From contig MNCI01002112.1 of assembly GCA_015680685.1 (NCBI GenBank), positions 580,390 through 644,389 on the forward strand: 64,000 nucleotides of DNA. Direction: 5' to 3'. The notes under the pieces are model-generated. The model had not been told where the DNA came from, made no database searches, and worked only from the letters and a program-made list of their open reading frames with translations. The stretch comes from Gnetum montanum (taxonomy: Eukaryota > Streptophyta > Gnetopsida > Gnetales > Gnetaceae). This document shows positions 10,701-23,491 of this stretch, one piece after another; the stretch's first letter is position 1, and each line of letters begins with the position of its first letter. The position numbers and the translations under genes were made by a program.

Positions 10701-11556
10701 TGCACTAGGTAAAACTTGATATCATCATACCACTCATTTTGAGAAGAAGCTTTGATAGAGGCTATAGAGTCATCTTTAATGTTTTGCATGATGGGAATAG
10801 CATAGTTTATAATTAAGAAGGACAACTTGATAACACATCAAGCATCATGGTTAGGACTAAGGTTGCAACGACATTGACTAATGTGTTATTGGTTCAAGTT
10901 ATATGTTGGATACCAATATCTGTAAATTGTTACAATAATTTCCTACCTAGATCATAATAAGGTTGCAAATATATGAATTTACATGTGTAAACCTCTGTCA
11001 CTTGGTTAACCATGAGTTGTGAATCATATTTTATCATTAGGCATTTAATTCCTTGATTATGAGGTACCATCATTCCCTTGATTAATCCTTCATACTCTAC
11101 CATGTTGTTGGTACATGAAAATTCAAAATGGTAGTTGAAGGATTAGATTTCACTAGAAGGTAATGCTATGATGGTAGCAATACTAGTTCCATGGATAGTT
11201 GAATCTTTATCAAAGTACATATTTTCATCATAGTCCTTTGGTAATTCACTAACAATGTTGACATGTTCATTAGAAAACTCAAGATCAATGGTTGCATGGT
11301 CTTCTACTAGGAAAATGGTAAGTTGTGCAGCTATAGCTTGATGTTTCATTGAGGCTTGGGAGATGCAATGAAGGTCAAACTTAGTTTTTATGGCTTTCCA
11401 ATGGGCTATATTACTACTCTCATAAATATTGATCGTTATAGCTATAAGAACATTATTCTTGCAAATGACATTGACTTTGCTCCTTAAGAGGTAGTGTCTT
11501 CACTTCTTCAATGAGAATACTAGGGCTAGACAATACTTCTTCACTTCAGTGTATCT
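10700..11556 (-). pseudogene. RNase H end plus extra RNase H of element C
   Basis: The segment begins (minus) at the deletion junction with RYTEVKKYCLALVFSL, the C-terminal part of the RT-linked RNase H. It continues through a connection (HCISQASMKHQAIAAQLT) into the extra RNase H (MYFDKDSTIHGTS near 11215-11175, IKYDSQLMVNQVTEV near 11030-10990). A 68-codon piece is open at 11349-11143. Stops interrupt the rest. Linker residues before integrase lie near 10740-10690. Confidence 0.78.
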
Positions 11557-12480
11557 TGGATCATTTGGAATGCTTGATCTAGACCTCAAGGAATTTTGGT
11601 GGGTCAAGGGGTTTGTACAAATGGTTGTGGTATGATTTGAGAGGCTTGTGACCTTGCAATGGGTTGTGGCATAGAAGGGAGAGGCTAGCAATCATGGTCA
11701 TACGGGGACCAAACAAAAAGAAAGAGGTTGAAGTAGGTATTTTGGGAACAAAAAGTATGAATGGTGTATGTGATCCTTAGTTCACTTGGGATCCCCCTTT
11801 GGATCCTACTAGTATGAAGAAGGAGTGAGCAATGGTGAAGACCACTGGTGATGGCCATGTAGTCATTGGATGCATGGAAAAAGATATAGAGGAGCATAGA
11901 GAGGGAATTTGGGGCATGTATTGTGCTAGATGAACTGCTATACTAGGTATAGACACAAATATGATTGGGTAGATGGAATACAAAGGTTGAGGTACCTATT
12001 CTATAAAGGAGATACGTAATCTCAAAGTGGGGGTGGTCGTCTTGGGGGCCAACTTTTGGAAGAGATCTCATATGAAGTTATCAGGTTTGGATTCTATCTT
12101 AAACACGTCATGCTTCTCTTGTTGCCTTTCCAAACTAAGATTCTCACCCTATTCATCCATTTTAATTAGATGAGTCTTTACACATGCATAAGTGTGTTTG
12201 AGAGGTATTTTTCATAAGGGCAAGTTATCTATTCGTTCTCATTTCGATAAATTAGCTCATATTCAAATTTATCGTATACCTTTATTCATGGAATGAGGAG
12301 TCTAGCTTGGATTTTAACATAAATGAAGTTATATTAGTCTTCATTTATGATCACAAAATCTAGGCTTTACCCTCTCAGCCGAAGTGATTTCCTATGCTCA
12401 ACCACGACAAGGTCTTTAGGATCATAGAACATTATAGCATCTTGGTTAGATGTCATATCAATTACGTTGAGGGGCCAGAT
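11557..12480 (-). pseudogene. N-terminal part of gag, element C
   Basis: This is homologous to the gag start of E (26220-27080) and D. Shared residues include GSQVN before a stop and GSHTPF (E has GSQVT, stop, GSHSPF), the MHPMTTW-like stretch and the QAFQMI-like end at the junction. It is a structural capsid precursor, here cut in the middle and fused to RNase H. Several frames and stops are present. Confidence 0.72.
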
Positions 12481-13640
12481 AGTTGACTACCTAAAAGACA
12501 TGGTTACTAGCTTTAATTTGGTTTAATGAAATGTATAATTAATTATTTAAATGAAAACTTTAGCAAGCAGAATTGTAAAAGGATGTGACTCGTTATGCCT
12601 AGAAAATAGTTGAAACTGCAACTATAAGTATAGTGTTGGTTGTAGTGGAAGTGTTTTATAGTACACATTGGAAAATATGGTAGTTTTAGGTGTTTAAAGG
12701 ATCAACTATGGTAGCTTCACCAGTAGGATCTACACTAGAGTAGGGTAGGAAATGGTTGCCTTGCATAGAAAAACTATGCTAATGATACCTATCTTGGAGA
12801 AATGCTTAGGTTTTTGGAAACGTGAATGTGCAAGATTGATTTTCCCACTACTACACTGGGGTATTGGAGAGAACTATGCTAGCCATCTAACAAGATTCCA
12901 TAGCAAGAAGTTTATGTGAATGTGTAATAGATTACTATATTATCTAGCCAAATATGTTGGTGTAGGTGGTGGGGTATGATTTTTCTTAGTAAAACTATGT
13001 TGCAAACATTCCTTCTTATACTAGGTGCACTGATTTTGGAAGGATGAAATGTAAACCTTCAAGCTTACCAAGGACTATGCGGGAGTCCTAGAAGTTTCTA
13101 TGTTGTCTTTCCACATGATTTCACAACAAGAGGATCTTGGGTGTTGGGAAAAACTATGTTGGCCCTTAGAACACCCTGAATGTGGGTTTTAATAAGCAAA
13201 GATTGTAGGTTTGAGTGTTTACAATGTTGGTCTCATAGAATCTAGCAATTGCTATGAAAATATTGTAGAAGCTCAAATGATCCATAATAACTATGTTGGG
13301 TATTTAGTTGTGGATATTTAAACACCAGTGTTGGATTTATTAAAAAATTAATTATAGTGGGATTTGAGTGATTGAGGTAGAGAAACATTAGCCTTTGGGA
13401 GACCCAAATGAAACTTTCACTATCAACTATGCTAGTTTCATCAAGCATAACAGCTACTATAAAAAATTTTTAGAAAACCAAAATCATCTACAAGAACTAC
13501 ACTGGGTGTGGATTCCATGGAGTTGAGTACCAATATTGGATTTAGTGTTCAATGTTTATAGGTTTTTGAGCTCACAGTTTGAATAGGATTTTGGGCTAAG
13601 AATTTGGATGGAGGATCTCCTTCTAGCATCAGAAAACTAT
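12481..13640 (-). other. Element C 5' leader with primer-site region
   Basis: No gene is seen. Directly next to the LTR (minus, 13640 downward) is ATAGTTTTCTGATGCTAGAA, a sequence also found after the LTRs of D and E and a candidate primer-binding region. Words such as AACTATGCTAG and AGTGTTGG recur every 50-150 bp through the leader, resembling the repeats of the E and F spacers. Confidence 0.6.
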
Positions 13641-14945
13641 TGTACCCAAAAAATTGGATTTCTCAAAAGGACTAAAGATCTTGTGTGTGCAAATAGTTTT
13701 GACCTTGAATCCTAAGAACCTACAAAAAAAGAGATCAAAGGTACCCTAGATGGTCTAGCCCATCATCCAGGGACTTGAAGAATGTAAATGAAGGAAAATG
13801 AAATTTTAGATTTGAAATAAAAAATAAACATAGAAATTAAAACTTAAAATGAATTCTACATAACAAATGAACTATAAAATTTATTAAAACATCAAGATGC
13901 TTAAAGTATAAAGTTTAAGGAGTACAAATTGTACGCTCAAATGTACAAGAAGCTTGCTTGGATTGAGATTGAATCCTATTGAAACTAATAGGTTGTGTTC
14001 TATAGTCAAACTCCATAATCTAGGTACTTTTTAGCTTTGATCACTAATAAGTCCTTGTTAGTTCTCTCTTGAATCTGTAACTTTGGTTACTAGTGGTGTA
14101 AACAGTGATGCTTGACTCTCATTATAATGGTACTACGTTGAGAGTCTTTAGTCTTAGGTAGATACCAATGTGCTCCAAAAGTCTCACAAATGCCAAATGG
14201 ATTCAAGAATGCTTGAGGTTGTCAAACGCTGTTATGTTTCTAGGTTGCAAAAATGGTCAAACATAAATAATGTATTCAAGTTTGGCTTTTATACACTTCA
14301 AGGTTGTTGATTTTGAACTACAAATCTTTTCCATGATTGCTAATAGATTGGTATTATTTGTAGGTGTAATAGGCCATTATTCCAAGCATAGTTTTCCATT
14401 TGTGGCAAATTTTAACATCCAAGGATCCATAAAAACTGTACTAAATACTAAAAATAATAAATGGACTTTTGTGACTATGCTAGCTTCACCTCAACTATGC
14501 TAGCCTTAGAGAGCTATGATGGCATCGCTGAAATCTACTAGGAAATAGGATGACTACACTGGCCATGTGAAGATTTTTGAGAGTCCATGATGACTATGCT
14601 ATCCATTGCTTATAAAATGAAAAACCCAACAACTCCAATGCTAGGTGTGTGTAGCTCCAGCATAGCCTAGGCCACAACCACCATAAAACTCATGAAAATG
14701 CTAAATTAGGCAATCCCCAAGGCATTTTCAGCTTTTCCAAGCCCAAATATAGATATGACATTACTTTATGCATTTGGGAAGTGAGGCATTAGTACCTTAT
14801 GAGGTATTTTTCAACCTAAAAAAGGTTAAAGTATGTAATATTGTAGATCATGGGCCACAAATGTTACATTTACCATAAAATTTTACCTCAAGTTGGGTGG
14901 TGAAGGTTCACAAGTTGCAACATGGTTTCTCTTGATGGTGTTTTA
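13641..14945 (-). mobile_element. 5' LTR of element C, 1305 bp
   Basis: On the minus strand it starts TAAAACACCATC at 14945 and ends GGGTACA at 13641, followed by the conserved post-LTR sequence. Its start, end and length fit the family LTR of about 1.4 kb. It interrupts the antisense gene of D. Confidence 0.82.
14287..14293 (-). promoter_or_regulatory. TATA box of LTR C
   Basis: TATAAAA (minus) in GTGTATAAAAGCC lies 652 bp from the LTR start, matching the offset in LTR B. The flank (CAACAACCTTGAAG side) is shared with LTR D, where the box at about 24116 is degenerate because relatives of this sequence have drifted. Confidence 0.5.
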
Positions 14946-14950
14946 GTTAT

Positions 14951-17900
14951 TTTTCCAAAATTTGGTATATGCCTAAATTTATCTGGTATAATGCCAAAAA
15001 CACATTACTAGTTAGTTTCTATGTCCACATATTGTTCCAAAACCCTCCTTGCACCATCTACCATTTGGAGGGATAAGTGTAATTTTAGGTTTTAGGTTTA
15101 TTTTTGGCTTACATGGGCTACTTGGTTTAATAGTTTTTGTTTGGGTTGACATGCATGCAAGTACAAGGTAGATGAGAATTGTTTGATCAATAGTAACTAC
15201 CTCTTGTTATTTTCTTAAATAGCATTGGATGTCTTTTCCAAAAGCCAAGTAGTGAGGCTCACAATGATGGTGTAGCTCAAGGATGACTTTGGTAGGTATA
15301 CCTCACTCTATTTCCATGTCTACTATAGGTGCTTGGTGAATGGGATAGCTCATAGTTGGTGGGGGATCCCTAATTTAGGTGCATAGACAAGCATATCCCT
15401 TAGTGTCCCCACGTTGTCTTCACTAGGCAAGTAAAGTAAGAATTTTTGTTTATTATTATATTTTTATATTATGTCAATGTTTTCTAGCCATATAGCTGTT
15501 GAGTTGTTTAGGCTCTAATTATTTAGATGATTTTATTAGTATTCCTATAAGTTTTATTTTATTTAGTTATATTTGTTATATTTTTATTTCTACATGATGT
15601 CTATTTTTTTTGTGTTGTAGGGGCTACCTCTTGCTCCACCATCACTCTGATTAGTTCAAGACATGTTGAGGAGACACTTATCCTCAAGTTTCGTAAAGTG
15701 AATCTAGTGTAGCATTGGTTCACTAGCCAAGAAAGTATAAAAATTGAAGCAAACATTGCCATTGTAGGTTTTTTTGATCTGTTTCTAACCCAACCATCCC
15801 TACCCTTGAGATGGTGAATGTCATCAACTCCTTTGACAAACGGGGTCAAGAAATTTGTCACCTAGGTTCATGATGTGCTTGTCAACTTGGCCATTGATGA
15901 ATCTACCTTTCGTGACCTCTTTGGAATTCCTTGTAAGGTCATGAAAGTTGCCACCAATTTAGGGAAGGATGTGAATTAGTAGAAGGAAGTCTAATAATGG
16001 CTAAATGCTCACCATTATAAATTTGAATTGTCTCTAGACTAGTTCTAGGTTGCAGAGGCCAAAGAGATGTATCCATTGTTTTGGTCCTAGATGTTCCTAA
16101 AGTTTCTATCATAGAAGAAGATCATGGGAATTAAATAGGCATGGACCAATAAAAATATCCTCACTAAAGATTCTTAATTCAACTGGGTTTCTCACTTGGT
16201 TTCCAGGCAATGAGTGAAGATTTTGAAACCTTGGAAAGACCTTAATATGATATGTCATATGCATTTTGCATTTATTCTAGTATATCTTAGTGTTTGCAAA
16301 ATTCCTAGTGGTGAGGAAGGATGGATGATATGTATGTGAAGATACATCTCAAATTTCTAAGCCTTTAATGAAACACAATTTTCTAACCATGTAGGCTCAA
16401 AACCCACTAGAGGATGTTGGGGAATTACTACCTATTACCACTAAGCACTTTAGTGGTATGCATTGTCCTTCCCATGATAGCATGGGGGTTGAACCCCAAG
16501 TTACCCATGGAAATTCTAAAAAGGCCAAGGAGTTACATTTTGAAGTTGATGTGGAAATAAGAGCAAAGTTGAAGAGACCTATGGTTAAGGATACAACACT
16601 AGTTGTTGAGTAACCTATAAAGAAGAGGCTTGTTGTTAGACTTGACCAAGCACATCATGAGGTTGCAGGTACATTCTATTTGTATTCTTTTTTTTTAAGT
16701 TATAATTTTTCATTTATGTTCTATATCTTATGCTTATGTTGTTATTGTTTTAAGCAAAATATGCTAAGGCTTTCTACATCTTATCTTTGTTGTTCTTGTA
16801 GGTAAACAACAAGAATTATTGGCCTAGCAAGAAATGGTAGAGGAGAAACAAAAATGACTAGAGGAGGAAGATCTACAATAGCATGAGGATGAGAGGCTAT
16901 CCAATGTCACATTGGATGACCTTGACATCATATTTGAAGATTCACACTAGGTAAACCTCCAATTATAATCCTAGATGGTTTTCTAGGTACTTATGAATGT
17001 TGTTTTTATATGTTGCATTTTGTAGTTTCATGTTTGAACCTAGTTTGAATCATTAAATTATACTCATGCTTGTTGTAGCTCTTGAACCTCAACTAGGTGC
17101 TTCCACATCTACATTACACATGAAACCATGGTCGAAGGTTCCTGACAAAACAAAGTTTATGTGTGGGATGATTGAAGACATGATCAATTAGTTACAACAT
17201 ATTTCTCCTAATGCTGGTAAGAACCTTAGCTTATTTTGCTTTAAATTATTTTTATTTTATAAGGGTTTTATGAATATATGGTATTAGTAATTTGAAGTGT
17301 TTTTGGTTATTTTTGTTATTTATTATTTTTATGTGTTTATTTTTATCACATTGCTTATAGTGTCCAAGGTTGGATGGAATTCCAACCATGCCATTGAGAT
17401 CAATGCACTACCTAGCCTACCACTTGAAGTGCAAATTATTTCATGAAGGTTATATAAAAGTGCCATAGAATATGCACTCTCATGTTCTAAAAATTCATGG
17501 GAATGCCAACATTCCAATGAGTTCCTATGGGAGCAAGTTCTAGCATTGGAATGGAAAAACAACAAATAAGCTAAGAAAATCAAAGATCTCAAGGATCATA
17601 AGGAGTTTGTGAAAGCCCAAGTGGCTAATAGGGACTTCTTACAAACCAAAGAGATCAAATGGTTGTGGTATTGGAATGTCATCAATGGAAAGGTTATCCT
17701 TGCTAGGAGCCTTGTGGAGAAAAATCTATTGATGGACTTGCTGGGTCATAAGGCTAGGGAGTGGAGGAACTGTTATACCTCTATCCTTGAGTGGGGCCAA
17801 GCATAAAATGATCAAAAGAAGAAGTATAAAAATGAATGAGAGAACTAATTGAAATTACTATAGGATAATTCAATCAAGACACGTAAGTTAGAGCTATTCA

Positions 17901-18370
17901 TGAGAGGAATCAATGCTAGATATTCCTTTAAGTTTTTTGAAGGCTCTGTGGTTATGGCCAATTCCCCCATTCCTTAGGTTACCACTACTTTTGGGAAGGT
18001 AAATACCACTACATTTTCATGAGAGTGTAGGGACTAATTTTGATGAGAGCTACATATTAATAGGTGTTAATCTCAGGTAAGTGGATTTGGTCCACATGAC
18101 CAAAGACCAGATTCTCAACCATCTATAAGTCGGTCTTCATAGCTTACCTGTAGAAGATGTTGCCCTAGAGTCCTCCGAAGTTTTTTTATTCTTAATTGAT
18201 TAAGCATATTTTTTTGATTTAAATTTTAATTTAGTTTCTTGTTGTGTTGATTATTGATTAGACTTTCATTGTTATGATTGATACAAGTACTAAGGGATGG
18301 CAGTGGCCCCAGTGGCAATCATGTTGGAGATGCTCCTCCTCCCCCTCCAATTGCACCTTTGTTTTATTAA
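14951..18370 (+). pseudogene. Antisense extra gene of element D, 5' end cut off by C
   Basis: This spliced gene is encoded opposite to gag-pol. No known domain is recognised. The visible part starts inside the second coding block (HILFQNPPCTIYHL near 15030-15065). Exon starts after AG are seen at 15621, 16802 and 17079. The exon 17079-17216 (ALEPQLGASTS... to SPNA) is exactly 138 nt, as in F, and ends at GTAAG. A lysine-rich, probably coiled-coil region follows (LEWKNNK, KIKDLKDHKEFVKAQ, 17550-17620; open for 65 codons at 17609-17806). The last exon ends PPPPPIAPLFY then TAA at 18368-18370. It contains many stops. Comparison with E and F supports the same exon order. Function is unknown. Confidence 0.72.
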
Positions 18371-18790
18371 TTGGATAATCTCTTTGGTTATTTGTATTAT
18401 TGATGATGTGATGTTATGGTTATTTCTAGATGTTGATCCTTGTGAGATGGTCTATTTATTTTTTATGTTATTGCTATATAGTGTAGCTATGGCTATTGTA
18501 CTTCTATTTATTTTTACATAGTTATTTTCAATTAAACTCTTTGTCAAACTATGTGACTATCACTACATATTATGGAAATTTTGATTATGATTACTTTTAA
18601 TTTCATTTATATTTTTTAACATCTTTAGTTATTACGCATCTCAAATGTTTTACATTTTGTTCATGTTATGAGGCTACATTAGTTTAATCATGTGGTTGTA
18701 AAGCAATATTTGGTAAAGTAAGAATGCAAATTAAGTAGGTGAAAAAAAATGTAAACTAAGGCATAATTGTTATAAATAGATTGTAAAAGT
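18371..18790. other. AT-rich gap after antisense gene of D
   Basis: I see no gene or repeat here beyond AT-rich sequence, which corresponds to the gap between the antisense gene and the motif array in E and F. Confidence 0.5.
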
Positions 18791-18890
18791 ATTTCTAGTT
18801 TTAGGCCTTGGTAGGTTGTAGTTTTGCAAGTTTTAGTCCATGGTGAGCCATGCATGTTTTACTAGTTTTAGGCCATGGTTGGCCATATGT
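18791..18890 (-). repeat. Short motif array of element D
   Basis: Three units of the motif (plus-strand view CTAGTTTTAGGCCWTGGT, spaced about 35-45 bp) lie between the antisense gene and protease. On the minus strand they read as the palindromic core followed by TAAAACTAG, in sense with gag-pol. One unit contains GGCCATGGTTGGCC, an inverted repeat. Confidence 0.7.
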
Positions 18891-19179
18891 TAAAAGAAAA
18901 GTTTTTTTTTATTTTTATGTTTTAAAATTTTTATAAATTTTTGAAGTTTTATAATTTTTATGATATTTTTAGGTTTTACTTTTAAAATAGAAAAGGAAAA
19001 AAATTGTAAAATATAAACAAGGATAAATTATAGGTGATGTGCAAAATACGTCTAAAATGAGGCAAAATAAAGTAATTCAACAATGGTACGTATAGAAAAA
19101 GGTTGAATTAGGCTAAGAAAGCAAAGAAGAATGCTACATAGTTATGGGCATACAGACAAGCAAATAGGAAACATACATC

Positions 19180-19995
19180 AAATATGAAAATAGGAAACAT
19201 AGTATGGTCTATGTTACATGATCTTGTGCTCCCTATTTCCCTCACTAACCACGTTGAAGGGGAGCTCTTCCCATGGTACATTCATTGTTTTGTTGTTGTC
19301 AATTTTGGTCTCTTCCACTCCTTCAGGTCTTTGGATTTCATCATTGATAATAGGAGCTTCTTCCTAAAACTCCAACTCAAACCCTTCTTGTATGTTAATC
19401 TTGTTGACTACCAAGGGAACTGCACTATTTCCATGGATAATTATTTTATCTCCCTTGTAAGGTAGGTGAATTTCTTCATGTATGGGTGAGGAAACAACTT
19501 GTAACTGAGCTAGCCAAAGCCTACCTAGGATGAGATTGAATCCCAATGTCTCTTCCACCACCAAGAAATTGGCTATTCTGGGGAATTTTTTCCCCACTAT
19601 GAAGTTAAAGGAGATTAAACCTTTTATTGCAACCCAAGTTCCATTAAATAATTTAAAAGTATAATTTCATGTATTTTGTTAGATCCAAACATTCAATAAT
19701 GGTATAGGGTATAATGTTAGTGGTTGCCCCATCATTCATGTGAACCTTATGTAACTTGAATTTTTCCATCTTTATTGTTATAAAGAGAGGGACATTTGTT
19801 GTCTCACCATCTTGGGGATTGGTTTTGACTTTTCTTTGACAAAATGTTAGTGTTGTTAACTTTGTTTCTTCCTTTAGTGAAGGTGGCACCATCACTATGT
19901 GGATGAACTTTTCACTAGTAGGGATGTCCTCACTCATAGGAATTAAAGTCACCATTTTTAATAATGCTTCATGGTCTATATAAGAAGTCATTACT
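19180..19995 (-). pseudogene. Protease of element D
   Basis: This retropepsin-type aspartic protease processes the gag-pol polyprotein. Minus-strand frames 19991-19653 and 19597-19364 together give the domain, with a frame change between them. The active-site segment is MNDGATTNIIP (degenerate form of Asp-Ser/Asn-Gly) and the flap/C-terminal block is FLVVEETLGFNLILGR. The tail FELEF then continues in broken frame. The same domain occurs in E and F with more than half of its residues shared by eye. Confidence 0.82.
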
Positions 19996-20084
19996 AGGTC
20001 ATATAGGCTAAGGAAAGTATTCTTTTATTTTAAGGACTATTTAACATATTCAATAACATTGAGGAAGTCTTTGTTATTTATTAT

Positions 20085-20900
20085 TTACTTCTCATTCTTA
20101 TTCACTTTGACTCCCTCCATGCATTGTAGGGTGCAAACTTCATGTTTGAATGGTTTTGGTTTAGTCTCTTGCCCCTTCCCTTGTGGTTTGAAATCCTTCC
20201 TTGGTTGACTAGTTGAAGCAAGATGAGTGTTAAAGCTCATTGGTATTGATGAGATAGGAGTGAACCTCAGTGGATCCACCTCCTTTCATGCCTTGGCTTG
20301 CTTGTTATTTTTGTTGTTGGGCTTTGATGCAAGCTTCTTGCATTTTTTACTCAATGATTTATTATGGTCAGATTTTAAAGAGGTCGTTGCATTAGCCATC
20401 ATAAGGGAATGTTGTTTATTAGTAATTGTTGTAGCTTTGGTTGTAGTGGGATGGGGTACCCTAATAACAAAAGGCTCATTGTGAGGCATAGGTGATGGTA
20501 TCCTTATAAAAAAAGGGGACCTTGAGATTGATGAAGTTGAAGGACCCTTTTCATTACATGGAGGTACTCGAATCGTGAATAGCTCAAATGCAGGTCTCAA
20601 GTTATTACTCACATTGAATGTAATTATAGTATATGGACTGTTGTTAGCATTCAATAGTTCTTTGTAGACATGCATGAATTGGTTTTGTGATCTAACCATG
20701 TTGGAGGCATCAAGCACCAGCTTGTCATTATATATCATCTTCTATAGGTCATCCTTCAAGGCTAGGAAAAAATTGCTATCATGACCTAGTAGTTGATGGT
20801 AGTGGCAAAATCAGTCAAGCTTAAAGTACTTAGATATAGGTGGGTCATCCTTGGTTGCTAGAGTAGGGTTCCTTGCAATCTTGCATAGACAATCATGTCT
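20085..20900 (-). pseudogene. Gag C-terminus / zinc-knuckle-like region of element D
   Basis: On the minus strand a Cys-His block, CHYHQLLGHDSNF, lies near 20815-20775. It resembles the CxxHxxxxGHxTxxC segment typical of Tat-type gag and has the last Cys replaced by Phe. It is followed by an open frame of 150 codons (20738-20286: MIYNDKLVLDASN...) and another of 64 codons (20279-20085), which lie one frame apart. The region is basic and low in hydrophobics, consistent with an RNA-binding gag tail and linker to protease. Confidence 0.72.
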
Positions 20901-22760
20901 CTTGCAGACATTCTCTATCATCTATATATATTGGATCCTCCTACTCTGTAGTAACTAATCAATGAGTTCATATAGTTTTAGGGACAACCTAGTGTACTTC
21001 TATTAATCTATTCTCTTAAAATTAGGCCTTACATTGCCTAATGTAGAGGTCTTAGACCTTGATGAATGGTTAGTTGTGGTGGGGACCTTGGGCTATTTTA
21101 TTTTAGACCTATGGATGGTTTTTTTGTCTTTGGCCATAGTGTCCATGGTTACATTTTTTGCCTCCCCTTCTTCTTTTCCTTTTGAGTGTATTAGTTCTTA
21201 TACACCACATAGGTGGGATCATGGTTGGTCTCAGTAGTGTTCTCTATGTTCTTGGTTTGGGAGAAGGCATGACTAAGTGCCCATGGGTCTAGGTAATAAA
21301 GTTTAGACTTAATGAAGTTATTAACCACCCCCTTGAATATGGTAAGAAGATGTGTCTCAACTATGGGTTTAGGAATCTCATTGAGAAGAGCATTCCATCA
21401 TTGTATGAACTTTTGCACATGTTCAAGGGAACCCTACTTGACCTTCATTAGTAGGTCAAGAGCCATATCTAGGTTTAAGTTATACATGAAATGGTTAAAA
21501 ATTATCATATTAATTCCTCTAATGAGGTAATTGACCCTTTCAATAATGCATGGTACCAGTCCAAGGCTTTCCTAGTAAGGAACATAGGGAAAATTAGCAT
21601 TATCATGTGTAGCTAGGCTTGTAACAATAAGCATTTGGAATGGAAGGTGATAATGCGAGTGTTGGGATTAACCTCACTAATGTATTTGGTAAATAATATT
21701 ATAAGGATACCTAGGGGAAGAGTTATGTATGGGACAACAAGATTGATAGGATTGTCCAAATAGAAATCCATGATTTTGACTATCTAGGCTATTGAAGCTT
21801 TAAGCTTATGTAACTCTTTTATAAGATCATGAATCATTTGGAAAGTCTAATCTAAGCTTTGAGGCATCCCTGAAAGTTGTGGGGTTTGAATGTAGGATTT
21901 CATTGTAAGTTGAGAGGCTTGTGGCCTCATGATGGGCTACGACACAAAAGGTAGAGGCTGGGTAATCATTTTTGTAGGGGGACTAAACAATGAGATATAA
22001 GTTTGTGTTGGTACTTATGGAAAGAAGGGGAGAAATGGTGTATGTAATCCTTAGGTCACTTGAGGTCCCACTATGGGACCCTTCAACATGGAGAATGAAT
22101 GAGCGTTGATTAAGACCATTGATGATGGTTGTGCAAAATGAGGTTATGTGGCAAAATATATAGAAGAGAAAAAGGGCATTGATTGGGACACCAATTATGC
22201 CTAGTGGCTCATGATGATGGGTGCTAGCCCAAACATGGTGAAGTAAACAAGAGAAGAGGGTTGAGGGATTTGCCCCATGGAGGAGGAAAGAGAGGCTAAA
22301 GTGAATGCAATGGCTTGGAAAGCTAGCTTTTCGAAGAGGCTTCCTAGGAAGTTAACTAGTTTAGGTTTGGCCTTAACTCATCCTATTCTTTGTGTTGGCC
22401 CTCTAAGGTTGACTTCTCATATTGCTCATCCATATTAATTAAATTATATAAGATGCATGTGTGTGCATTATTTAAAGGCATCTTGTCATACAAGAAAGGA
22501 AAGTACTCTGTGTTACGCTAGATCAACTCATATTCACGTTTGGATTCAGTCTCCAAATGTGGAATGAGAAAGCCTACCTAGATTTTGGTGTAGATGAAAT
22601 TATAACAATTTTCATCAATTACAATAAAATATAAGCTTCTCCCACTTAGCCTTAGTGATTGCTTATGCTCAACCACAATAGGATCTTTTGGGTCATAAAC
22701 CATAACTACATTTTGGCTTCATTTCATGTCTATCAAGTTAATGGGCAAAACTATGCACTA
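20901..22760 (-). pseudogene. Gag of element D
   Basis: The N-terminal part lies near 22700-22380 (ESKREYELI, MDEQYEKST), a proline/serine-rich middle near 22350-21900, and the capsid-like block near 21490-21250 (LLMKVKQGSLEHVQKFIQ, ETHLLTIFKGVVNNFIKSK). The last block matches the retrotransposon gag fold, in which a Phe/Trp-rich helix pair is followed by this segment. Many stops break the frame. It aligns along its length with gag of E. Confidence 0.75.
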
Positions 22761-23491
22761 GCTAAAAGACAATATTGGTGGTTTGAATTTTGGTTTTAAA
22801 AAATTTAATTAATTAAACAAAAACTTGAACAAGTGGAATTGCTTGAGGTGTAAGGGGAAATGGCTAGAAAATGATTAGAATTGCAATTGTAGGTATAGTA
22901 AAGGTTACAGTGGTAGTGGGAAGTATTGCACTTAAGAAAATATGAATGTTAATGTTGAAAAAACCAACTACACTAGATTTACTAGAAACAACTACACTAG
23001 AGGGGGTAAGAAATTAATTTCATTTCTAAATAAAACAACATTAATGATACCCCCTCTCAAAAATGTGAATATAATATGTTGATCTTCCAAGAGGTACGCT
23101 AGAGTCTTGAAAGTGGCCACATTGGATTTGCCCAAAAATTTCATAGCATGGGGTTTGGATTTTTGGCGTAAGACCATGCTATCATTTAAAAAATACAAAG
23201 GTAAGTTGCCATGAAGAAAATTAGCAAGTTTTTCAAGCAACCACACTAGTTTTAAAAAATATAGCAACTACTATGAAAATCTTGTAAACACCCAAATTAC
23301 CTGAACTAATAGAATGGGTATTAGTTGTAGGGAAACGTGAACTACGGTTGGTTTTCTTGGTAGAAATTTTAAATGTTTTTTTTCTTCAAATTTTAAACTT
23401 ATTGAAAGAAAAAATTTGTTTCAAAAATGGAAAAAATAGGATTTGGTGAAGAGTTTGGGTGAAGGCCCTCCTTTTAGCACCTAAAAACTAT
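22761..23491 (-). other. Element D 5' leader and candidate primer site
   Basis: No gene is seen. Next to the LTR (minus, from 23491) is ATAGTTTTTAGGTGCTAAAA then GGAGGGCC, the same segment as after the LTRs of C and E. The remainder is AT-rich, with scattered AACTACACTAG words. Confidence 0.6.

Larger units (their letters stand above)
8745..14945 (-). mobile_element. Element C: internally deleted copy, gag fused to RNase H
   Basis: On the minus strand this copy reads LTR, leader, N-terminal half of gag, RNase H, extra RNase H, integrase and 3' untranslated region, and it then ends at the junction with B. The 3' half of gag, protease, antisense gene, spacer and RT are missing. It was inserted in the antisense gene of element D, with 5'-LTR flank GTTAT at 14946-14950. 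Its 3' LTR is absent. Confidence 0.85.

Noticed and set aside
17609-17806. Short open frame as an independent gene
   Set aside because: It is the lysine-rich exon of the antisense gene of D; E and F carry homologous sequence at the same place.
18297-18521. 74-codon hydrophobic frame as a membrane protein
   Set aside because: It overlaps the last exon of the D antisense gene in another frame and continues into AT-rich DNA. Hydrophobicity follows from T-rich codons.
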